The notes beneath the pieces are model-generated. The model searched no databases and was not told the origin of the DNA. It saw nothing but the letters and a program-made list of their open reading frames with translations. This document shows, piece by piece, positions 21,547 through 29,661 of a DNA stretch of 42,000 nucleotides. How positions within the stretch are numbered: the first letter of the stretch is position 1; every line of letters starts with the position of its first letter. This DNA is from Asparagopsis taxiformis (lineage: Eukaryota > Rhodophyta > Florideophyceae > Bonnemaisoniales > Bonnemaisoniaceae): contig JALQPE010002194.1 of NCBI GenBank assembly GCA_030407315.1, forward strand, positions 1 to 42,000, in the 5' to 3' direction. Made by a program: the position numbers and the translations under genes.

Positions 21547-21979
21547 TGTTGTTGAGTAAATTCTAACTCTATTATAAAACATCCTACTCCGTGTACTTTT
21601 ATTGGCTTTACATTAGCAGCCTATAGGATTGTAATTAGTTTACACTATAATTTATCCTACGGGACTATCATTAGCCTAGTGCATAGTCACTATTTAGTTG
21701 TAAGGTTAGTCATTTTAGCAAAAGTGCCGACTCCTGGCCGCATGGGGCACATTTAGACTAACTTAGCATAGCGGGTGTTTTTAGGCAGGTTTTACCTCCG
21801 CAATTGGTAGTATAAAATGGCTCCAGTTCGGGTAGCGAACTTGAATCGAATCATCATCTTCTTCATCAAAGCTTCATCAGTAAAAGGACAGTCTGTCTTT
21901 ACTCAATTTGCTATCCACGGGTAATTACGTTACGCGACGACAATTTGATCTGACTATTTTTTTTGTAATTGTCACAACA
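21547..21979 (+). repeat. Copia 3' LTR (about 433 bp)
   Basis: It begins TGTTGT and ends ACAACA, a 6-bp terminal inverted repeat. TATAAAA at 21811-21817 would be the LTR promoter. The start is fixed by the polypurine tract; the end is chosen from the inverted repeat and is less certain. Confidence 0.65.
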
Positions 21980-23743
21980 GAGCTCACAAGCTTTCCCCAA
22001 AACTCTCCGCTTGGATCGCCCGAGTCAAAACTGCGGCAACACACACCTATGATACCCGAGTTCAATTCCATTCGTTCCATTCAGGAGAAGCATTAATGTG
22101 AATTGCAGCCATCAAGTATGTCACGAATCTCAAACGCATGACATCGACAAACGGATGTTATGCAGGCAGAGTCATACCGAGTTGGTATAATATTTGCACT
22201 AAGCACAGTAAATACGATGAGCCAAGTCGCTATCGGTTCTCTCGGGCCCATTTTTTGCGATGCAGCATTCCAATCATGCTATGTTGCATCCGGAGATGTA
22301 CGTGGTGGCGGGTCACGGAGGTGTGACATGCTCAGTGCGTGGAGACTTGATATGAAATCCGGAATGTGCGCGCACTCGACCATTCCTCCACAGGGCTCTT
22401 GATGACGATTTCGTGAGTCGAGCAGTCGCTACTCGCTCGAATTGATGCATTATCTGTACCAAACGCTGTCGAGACGAATATTCTGTAAGTATTATTGCAT
22501 GTGCCGGACACGTAGTTTTCACAGTCTCGCCTTACATGGAGTCGGGAGACCTGGTTATGATGATGGGCTATGAAGTATTTTACATCATCGTACATTAGTT
22601 GTTGGCATTCGTCAAACGGATTGTCAGTGCGCAACTGAATTTGCCGACCGCCGTCCGCTCCAACATAGAGACGCTACGTATGTGGATCAGGGTAGGGAGT
22701 GTGCAACTATTATCGAGCGGCTAACCACGCATATGTTTGTTACGTACACAATGTTTCGAAAAGGAACCGATCGGGGCTTTCACGTATATCTGCCTTTCAG
22801 TGGTTGATGGAAAAGCACCACGCAACAATGGGCGGGACGATTTGCAGGTGGTATGTTGGGCGAATGTGACGGATTTTTCTGGTTCCAACATGTAACCGGT
22901 GTGCATGAGCTCGAAGAAAAACTGCAGAATAAACTTGAGAATTACAGGATACTGTGTGGACAGGTGTGCGAAAACCATTGGTCAGCGAATACACTTTCTC
23001 CCTCTGGACAGCAACACAGTGGAATTTGTTACCCTTTCAGCACAGCAAGTAGCGCAGTGCGATGGTTTTCAAGCGGTAGTGGGAGATTTGAGAAAGATGA
23101 CATGTTGATATTTTTCAGACAGTCATGATTTGACGCGTGTGGCCTCGACATTGGTGGCTGAGCGATTCGTCAGATCTCTTCGTCACAACTATCGCGCATG
23201 CATCTCACCCATGCGTGGAAAAGATGGTCCCGTCGCGCTGTAGAGATAACGGGTCAAAGTACAAACTGCAGATGTGTTCCATCGCAACTGAAGCATAAAA
23301 TTGAAGGCAACTACTCAAAATCAGTGCTAAATGCACTGCTCTGTCCGTCCACACTACCCTCAAATTGACGTGCAGCTATGATGACGCATCCAGGATGGCA
23401 TATCTCCTATGCCGTCGATTCTCGTGCACATCTCTCATTGTTGATCACAACGCATTCGTTCCACGATGATAGCTCACATCTAGATCGTTGATGCCACCCC
23501 CATGTGGAACGCACTTGGACTCTGCGACCCAACTACGCAAATCGCTCTGCCCTCGCATGTACAAATTACTAATCAGTTCAACAAATTGTATTCACGGAAT
23601 TACCTATCGGATGCTCAGCGGGCATTACAGTCACGAAATTATAGTACAGAAACAGAACAGGATTCAAACAACACGGCTGTGCAGAAACTAACACAACAGC
23701 ACCGGTGCATCAATCATGCGTTGTTGAGAAAAGACTAATCATT
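21980..23743. other. Intergenic, possibly old coding fragments
   Basis: No gene I can name. 22332-22634 on the - strand is a 100-codon stretch with protein-like composition (FDECQQLMYDDVKYFIAHH, two CxN/NxT-type sites), and 22721-22978 on the - strand is another. Neither has a recognisable domain or a convincing start. They could be exons or relics. Confidence 0.3.
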
Positions 23744-25333
23744 CTACTCTTCTTCAGTTTGTTCATGTTTCACGAAGAAGGCGTCACAAAAGTCAGCCAA
23801 TCCATCCAGACATTCTTGCGCAGAGTTGCCACGATGCTGAGTGAACAATTGCTGCAAAGTGGCAATCGATCGCACTTCGTTCCCCTCCGGACGATCGAAC
23901 ACGGCATCCGAGAATTGCTTCGCCAGATCACCCGCGTCCGGATAGAATCTCAGGAATAACTTCTCAATCTGACCACGCGACGGATGTCCGAAAAAGAATC
24001 TTCGATCCACCCGTCCACCGCGTACAAGCGATTGGTCTAAACGCTCAAAATGATTGGTTGTCATTACTGTGATCACGCCATCCACGCTGATCACTCCATC
24101 CAGTGCGTTCAACAGTCCTGAAAAGGACAATGCAGAGCCTTCGAGAGAGTTTCTTCCAGAAAACAATACATCCACGTCTTCTAACACCAGTAGTGCATTA
24201 CTAGGAATCTTACCCAATGCATCACAAAGCTTTTGATTACTGAAATCCTTATCCGTCATGCTGAGGAAACAACAATTGAGATGGAATCTCGATGCTAAAG
24301 CTCGTATCGTGCTCGTCTTCCCCGTTCCCGGTGGTCCGTAGAACATGTACGAGCGTCGACGCGGCAGACCATGACTGGCATACCATTTCTTGCAGCTTGG
24401 ATCGAGAAAGTCACTGACATCACCAATGATATCCTCCATCAATTGATCAGCCAATATGACCGAGTCAACTGGGCGTGCATCCTTCATTCCTTCATTCTGC
24501 CATGAACCTCCGCTCATACCAGAACGAAATCGTAGCAATTGAAATTGATTTGCACTCGGCTCGACGTAATTCTTCTCCGAACGCCATTGTACAACCTCGT
24601 TGGCAAAGGTGCGCAGCGTCTCGGGACCCTCCGGACTGGCGAGCAAGATTTCCTTGTATAGTCCCCCACCGTTTGGCTCGCCTACAATATAATGTGCCAG
24701 ATAAATCACTGTCCTGTTGACAGTGTCGGTTTCAGGTGCATCGGCGCTCACCTGCTCGTCTGTTTCAACTTTCTTTGCTTCATCTTGAGACTGACCTTGT
24801 GATGGAGTATCACTTCGTGCTTCGAGGCGTCTTTTCGTCTTCATCTTCTTCTTCATTTTCGCTCTCAACCTGTCTGCGGAAAGATGTGGCGGAGGCGGCC
24901 ACACGAAGCAAGTTTCACCGAGCGCATAGAGGAAAGTCCCATCTGCGGGACGCGATTTGGTCTTCGAGCCAGTACTTCCCGTGAGAGAATACAATTCACT
25001 ACGGCGTCTAAGACGAGAAATGGATGCACTATTATATTCGTCCATGTAACTATCCCCATAACGGTCAGAAATGGGTGTAAACAACGGGTGCCATTTTGAT
25101 GCAGTTGTGTGAGACGGCATGGGTTGACACATCGCTAGATACTCAAGGGTACTCCTGTAGAGCAATGTACGGTTAATTCCAAAGAGTGTCGCCATATCAC
25201 CGGGAGTTGTGCCAGCCATGTCGGCCATGCGTTGCAAGGTGTTTGGGGGTGCGAGGTCAAAGGTACCTTGCGGAGTTGGTCCACGCTGTTGAGATTGGAG
25301 GACATTTTCAGGTTTGACTTCCTGTTGGCTCAT
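23744..25333 (-). CDS. BCS1-like AAA+ ATPase
   Basis: A 529-aa protein from an ATG at 25333. The C-terminal half is an AAA+ module of the BCS1 group: Walker A GPPGTGKTST (about residues 331-340), Walker B LLVLEDVDVLF (about 374-384), sensor 1 VMTTNHF (about 423), and the arginine-rich RGGRVDRRFFFGHPS typical of BCS1 relatives. Classical BCS1 is a mitochondrial inner-membrane chaperone that translocates the Rieske Fe-S protein. Here I see no clear N-terminal transmembrane helix or import peptide. The N-terminal half is polar with a Lys/Arg-rich patch (KMKKKMKTKRRLEAR, about 160-175) that could be nuclear-targeting, so the mitochondrial role should not be assumed. It is divergently oriented to the Cys-rich gene at 26177, 843 bp apart, and shares its core promoter type. 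The ORF is intact and intronless. Confidence 0.9.
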   Translation of the reverse strand: MSQQEVKPENVLQSQQRGPTPQGTFDLAPPNTLQRMADMAGTTPGDMATLFGINRTLLYRSTLEYLAMCQPMPSHTTASKWHPLFTPISDRYGDSYMDEYNSASISRLRRRSELYSLTGSTGSKTKSRPADGTFLYALGETCFVWPPPPHLSADRLRAKMKKKMKTKRRLEARSDTPSQGQSQDEAKKVETDEQVSADAPETDTVNRTVIYLAHYIVGEPNGGGLYKEILLASPEGPETLRTFANEVVQWRSEKNYVEPSANQFQLLRFRSGMSGGSWQNEGMKDARPVDSVILADQLMEDIIGDVSDFLDPSCKKWYASHGLPRRRSYMFYGPPGTGKTSTIRALASRFHLNCCFLSMTDKDFSNQKLCDALGKIPSNALLVLEDVDVLFSGRNSLEGSALSFSGLLNALDGVISVDGVITVMTTNHFERLDQSLVRGGRVDRRFFFGHPSRGQIEKLFLRFYPDAGDLAKQFSDAVFDRPEGNEVRSIATLQQLFTQHRGNSAQECLDGLADFCDAFFVKHEQTEEE

Positions 25334-25390
25334 GTTGAATTGTTGATGGGATGCTTGCTGGATTCGAAGCGATTGGGATGAAGATCGGGT

Positions 25391-25404
25391 GGTTTAAATA
25401 GAGC
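25391..25404 (-). promoter_or_regulatory. Core promoter box of the BCS1-like gene
   Basis: On the minus strand this reads GCTCTATTTAAACC, with a TATTTAAA TATA-like core, ending 58 bp before the ATG. The identical 14-mer precedes the Cys-rich gene at 29662. Confidence 0.65.
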
Positions 25405-26103
25405 GGGAGTGATGGACACCATTGCTGTGGATACAGCTGTAGTTGACAGGTTGCGAGCTAATGGACCAAGGCGAGCCACAAATCGGTGGCGACGAGAAAG
25501 ACTATTGATGCACACTTGAATGGTTGAGAATCACGAATTTCATGCCAGACGTTAGTCTTTGAGTGGGATCAACGCTCCTTGATGTGTAGCATGGCTATCC
25601 AATCTTGGTGTGGCGACCAGCAGAGCTTCAGAGATGGAGTTATCCAATACGCGTTTGCAGAATATTTTTGTAAATCATAATACACTTGTATGTTTTCCAA
25701 TGTGCACGACTGATAACTGCAGTGAAAATTGAGAAAAACAACCAAAACGTACGACAAAGTTGAACATTGTGCCGCCTGGCGGTATTCCCACATGGACTAA
25801 CTTAGCATCGCGTTACGACGTGTATCCACGAATCGGCCGGTTACAGTACGAAACGCATCAGAGATACTGAGCTGTGGTGTATTCTACTCGACATGTACTG
25901 TACAACACGTATCGATCGATAAATCGCTCGTTAAGTAGCGCCTCACACGCAATTAGGCCATAAACACCCTCATATCTCTTCGCTTACCGCCACTTTATGT
26001 CCCCACTCCATCAACATATCGCATCTCCCGCCAGCCCCACTACGCCATTTTCTTTCCAAACAATCGATCATAATCCAACAAAAATCGCTCCCTCCCACCG
26101 TAA
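25405..26103. other. Intergenic between divergent promoters, with an LTR-like fragment
   Basis: No gene seen. Around 25769-25812 a short stretch (GTGCCG..., then ACTAACTTAGCATCGCG) resembles 21725-21774 of the copia LTR and may be a diverged LTR fragment. Confidence 0.35.
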
Positions 26104-26117
26104 CTCTATATAAACCC
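26104..26117 (+). promoter_or_regulatory. Core promoter box of Cys-rich gene 1
   Basis: CTCTATATAAACCC, with TATATAAA at 26107-26114, lies 60 bp before the ATG at 26177. It matches the boxes before 25333 and 29662 except for one A/T position in the core. Confidence 0.7.
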
Positions 26118-26176
26118 ATCCCATTCCAACCCGCCTCCTCACCCCGTTCCCTCCGCTTCAACCGTCCATCTCTACG

Positions 26177-28813
26177 ATGGTCGCGTCTACTTTACCTTTC
26201 CTCTCCCTATTCCTCCTCCTAGCCCTCCTCCCCTCGTCCAACGCCCAATCATGCCCCGCATTCTCCACCTCCATCGGTGGCGTCTGCATGTGTAACGCAG
26301 GCTCCCAGCCCATTGCAGGCTCCGCAACCTTCCTCTGTGAACCATGCCCAGCCGGTACTTTCAAGGGCACAAACGGCAACGCCCCCTGCACCCCATGCAC
26401 TCCAGGAAGCTTCGCCGTAACAGGCGCTGCCGCTTGTACCAATTGTCCTGGTGCTCGCCCATTCACCCCTGCCCTCCAGAGATCAGATGCTGACTGTTTC
26501 GCAGCATGTGCAGCAGGACAGTTCTTCCGCATGGAGGATCTCACTGCATCTCCACCAGTCTCCGCAGGATGTGTCCCCTGTCCTCCCGGATCCGCCCTTG
26601 GCGCAGGTTCTGGTAACTTTCCTCCCGTCTGTGGTCTCTGTCAGCCGGGCTCCGCTCAGCCCATGGCGGGAGAGGTGGCATGCAACTCGTGTACTCCTGG
26701 AACAGCTGCAGAGAGTGCTGGACAACGCGTGTGTGCTACATGCGTCCCGGGGACAATTGCTGCCGCTGCTGGAGCCAGTGCATGTACCCCGTGTGGACCA
26801 GGTACCTTCTCCGGAGTCGGTGCCACAATGTGCACCAGCTGTCCGGCTGGTACGTTTGCCTCTGAGTTTATGGCATCCTCGTGCATGGATTGTACCGGTA
26901 ACACATTCTCGCTGGGCGGCCTTGCGGCATGCCAGCCGTGTCCCATGGGCACGTTCATTCTCAACGATTCCAGGGACATGGCGTCGGACTGCACCACACC
27001 GATGTGTGCAGCAGGTGAGTTTGTGACCCCAACAGGTGTTTGTGGAACGTGTCCCGAGGCGTTCTTCGTGAACGATATGATGCTGTGTCAGGCGTGTCCG
27101 CCGGGAATGACGGCTGCTGCTGGTGCAGCGACGATGTGTACAAGGTGTCCGAACGGCACGGGCAGTGTATCAGGCGAGGCATGCTCGGCGTGTCCGGCTG
27201 GTACATTCTCGAGTGCGGCCACAGATGGGGTGTGCACACCGTGTGCAATTGGTACGTTCTCTACTGGCGGTGCTACGACGTGCAGTGCATGCCCGGCCGG
27301 TCAGACTACCCTGGAAGTGGGATCGGATAGTGCGGGTGATTGTGTGGACGAATGCCCACCGGGATCATTCCGCGGAACAAATGGGATGTGCCTCACATGT
27401 CCGCCCGGTCAGTTCCTGAACCCTGTCGATAACAACTGTGCTCTGTGTCCGTTGGGTACATTCACATCAGTAGGGAATGCGGACAATGAGTGTATGCCGT
27501 GTCCTGCACGATCTGTGTCTGTCCCGGACCGGACGACCTGTTCGTGTGCGCCAGGCACACAACCAGTGTTCCTGTCAGGGTGTGTGAGGTGTCCGTTGAA
27601 CACATTCTCTGCTGGTAACAATGATCTGTGTACATCGTGCGGACCTGGTCAGGTCGCCGCTGTAGGATCATCGTCATGTACTACATGTCCGGCAGGAACC
27701 ATGGCCAACACAGCTACGGCTATGTGCACAGCGTGTCCGGCTGGTACGTCGTCGACAGCGTCGTCTGTGATGTGCACAGAGTGCCTCGCTGGTACGTTTG
27801 CGGCGAGCTCTGGGTCGAGCATGTGCACGCCGTGTCGAGCGGGAACTGCATCAGCTGTACTGGGTGCGACATCGTGTGGACGATGCGCGGCTGGATTCTT
27901 CTCTGAGTCTGGAGCTTCTACGTGTATCCCGTGCCCGATGGGTCTATTCTCTGCGGCGGGTGCTGCGAGATGCTCTCGATGCCCGGCTGGAACGGCGTTG
28001 GCTACAGGGTCATCTACGTGTTCTGCTTGTCCGGCAGGTTCATTCCAGCCTGGATCTGGAACTGAGACAGGATGTATTACGTGTCCAGCAGGTCAATTTT
28101 CGAGCAGTCCACGGTCTTCGTCGTGCTCAACGTGTGCGGCTGGATCAGTGTCTGGCGGAGGAGCGACGTCGTGCATGGAGTGTTTCGCGGGGACGTTTGC
28201 GGCAGCTGGTGCTGTGACATGCACGACGTGTCGTGCGGGAACATTTTCGCTTGCTGGGTCGAGCACGTGTACGAGCTGTCCGCTGGGAACGTTCTCACGT
28301 GAGGGTGTGAATCGGTGTTTCTCATGCGGTGCGGGTACGTTCGCATTGCTGGGTGCAACTGAGTGCACGGACTGCCCGGCTGGGTTTACTAGTGATCCTA
28401 TGTCGGCAGTATGCTCGATGTGTCCGCCGGGAACAATTGCTGAGAGGCCTGGATCACCTGGGTGTGTTGCGTGTCCTGCTGGATCTACGCCGAACAGTGG
28501 GCGTACGATGTGTATTGGAGGATCTGGAATGGTACCGGCGCCTGCGCCTGCACCTGTTCCGGCACCAGCGCCTGTTCCTGCGCCAGTACCGGCGCCCGCA
28601 CCTGTTCCAGCACCTGCGCCTGCACCTGCACCAGGCGGTGGGAGAAACTGTCCGAGAACTAGGGTACGTTGTGTTTTCCGCGGAAGAAGCAATAGATGCC
28701 GAATTACGACAATAGTTGTTCTGTGCAATGGTCGTCGTGAACGGACTATCGTTAATACTAGAGGTCGCAACTGCCTGGCCAATTGCAGACGTAGCAGGCG
28801 TAGGAGGAATTAG
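26177..28813 (+). CDS. Secreted Cys-rich repeat protein 1 (ephrin-receptor-like/GCC2-GCC3 type)
   Basis: 878 aa, intronless. Residues 1-24 form a signal peptide (MVASTLPFLSLFLLLALLPS, cleavage likely after SNA). Residues about 25-780 are a long array of Cys-rich modules with the pattern C-x2-C-P-x-G-T-[FA]-[SA]...G-A-x2-C-x2-C, typical of ephrin-receptor-like domains, which fold as disulfide-bonded extracellular rods in receptors and matrix proteins. A Pro-Ala-Val linker follows (about residues 786-819), then a basic C-terminal segment of about 55 residues with six cysteines ending in RRSRRRRN. No transmembrane helix or GPI signal is visible, so secretion to the wall or matrix is most likely. 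A TATA-type box precedes it. A near-identical paralogue starts at 29662. The specific role is unknown; binding of anionic wall polysaccharide through the basic tail is a guess. Confidence 0.9.
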   Translation: MVASTLPFLSLFLLLALLPSSNAQSCPAFSTSIGGVCMCNAGSQPIAGSATFLCEPCPAGTFKGTNGNAPCTPCTPGSFAVTGAAACTNCPGARPFTPALQRSDADCFAACAAGQFFRMEDLTASPPVSAGCVPCPPGSALGAGSGNFPPVCGLCQPGSAQPMAGEVACNSCTPGTAAESAGQRVCATCVPGTIAAAAGASACTPCGPGTFSGVGATMCTSCPAGTFASEFMASSCMDCTGNTFSLGGLAACQPCPMGTFILNDSRDMASDCTTPMCAAGEFVTPTGVCGTCPEAFFVNDMMLCQACPPGMTAAAGAATMCTRCPNGTGSVSGEACSACPAGTFSSAATDGVCTPCAIGTFSTGGATTCSACPAGQTTLEVGSDSAGDCVDECPPGSFRGTNGMCLTCPPGQFLNPVDNNCALCPLGTFTSVGNADNECMPCPARSVSVPDRTTCSCAPGTQPVFLSGCVRCPLNTFSAGNNDLCTSCGPGQVAAVGSSSCTTCPAGTMANTATAMCTACPAGTSSTASSVMCTECLAGTFAASSGSSMCTPCRAGTASAVLGATSCGRCAAGFFSESGASTCIPCPMGLFSAAGAARCSRCPAGTALATGSSTCSACPAGSFQPGSGTETGCITCPAGQFSSSPRSSSCSTCAAGSVSGGGATSCMECFAGTFAAAGAVTCTTCRAGTFSLAGSSTCTSCPLGTFSREGVNRCFSCGAGTFALLGATECTDCPAGFTSDPMSAVCSMCPPGTIAERPGSPGCVACPAGSTPNSGRTMCIGGSGMVPAPAPAPVPAPAPVPAPVPAPAPVPAPAPAPAPGGGRNCPRTRVRCVFRGRSNRCRITTIVVLCNGRRERTIVNTRGRNCLANCRRSRRRRN
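28532..28633 (+). repeat. Pro-Ala/Pro-Val coding minisatellite
   Basis: Repeats of CCxGCx/CCxGTx codons encode a flexible (PA)n(PV)n linker. The paralogue has a much shorter, different linker at the same place (about 32014-32066), so this stretch expands and contracts faster than its surroundings. Confidence 0.8.
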
Positions 28814-28839
28814 TGGAAATGTTAGTAAACTATGACGAA

Positions 28840-29579
28840 GCAGATGGATGGAACGGAGAGCATCTGATTGGATCATAGTCAAGTCGTTACCTAGGAAGCA
28901 TGATACAGCACAGACTGCTAAGCTGTGCTATGCTGCGCGATAGAAACTACGTTGGATACGTACGATTGTACGGTTCCGTGGTATCATATGCATGACCCGC
29001 ATTGAGAAACATGAGTTGATGGACCGCATTCGCTGCTATGTACCTCTGTTCTGGACCAGATACTGTTCTCGGACCGCGCGCACTTTTGTGGGCATGTGAA
29101 AACATGCAATTCAAATGATGATTGGCTACTCGCTCTGGTAGTAAGTAATATACTCTGCACGAACGATAATCACCATAATACGTGGAATAGAGTTCCCAAC
29201 TAATGAAAAAAAACGTACGATTGCATAACTGTATATACCGTGACACTTCGCTTTGTGACATGAAAATTTGTTAAATTGTCCTCGTCAAACCGAGACGACA
29301 CACAAATTCAATCCCATCTAGCATATCTTCTATTTGGTTCGCACTGACGTAGGTACCAGTACTGTTCTACTATGTCCTTGTGAAACATAGGGTCCTCCTT
29401 GTCGCACCGTTCCATCCTCATATCATCCTAGTCAGCTTATACCCAATTCCTTCCACCCGCTGCACGTTTTTCCAGAGGTACGCCTTGTTGAAACATGCTT
29501 GTGGATCGACACTCCAAGTTGTAAACGAGTTCCAGATATCACCATGGCTTCAGACTTCAAACACATCCACCGATTCAAC
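28840..29579. other. Intergenic between the two Cys-rich genes
   Basis: No gene seen. Similarity between the two paralogous loci ends about 20-25 bp after each stop codon, and this stretch has no counterpart after the second gene. No AATAAA was found close to the stop of gene 1. Confidence 0.45.
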
Positions 29580-29593
29580 GCTCTATTTAAACC
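29580..29593 (+). promoter_or_regulatory. Core promoter box of Cys-rich gene 2
   Basis: GCTCTATTTAAACC, identical to the box of the BCS1-like gene on the other strand, ends 69 bp before the ATG at 29662. Confidence 0.7.
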
Positions 29594-29661
29594 GGTGCCA
29601 AGCTCCCGGTCCATCTCCTTTACTCTCAACCTCACCAGTATCACTGCTCAACTTCCCTACC

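Larger units (their letters stand above)
18975..21979 (+). mobile_element. Ty1/copia element, 5' part lost to gypsy insertion
   Basis: It consists of the degenerate pol, a polypurine tract and a 3' LTR; no 5' LTR or gag is present in the window. GAGCT (21980-21984) would be the right-hand target-site copy if the LTR end is as called. Confidence 0.8.

Noticed and set aside
26451..28217. Alternative-frame ORFs over the Cys-rich genes on both strands
   Set aside because: They recur at the same offsets in both paralogues because of the repetitive codon pattern; the main frame has the signal peptide, Cys spacing and promoter.
29380..29661. Extended N-terminus of Cys-rich protein 2
   Set aside because: It would place about 94 residues before a typical signal peptide and read through the TATA box; the paralogue starts at the equivalent of 29662.
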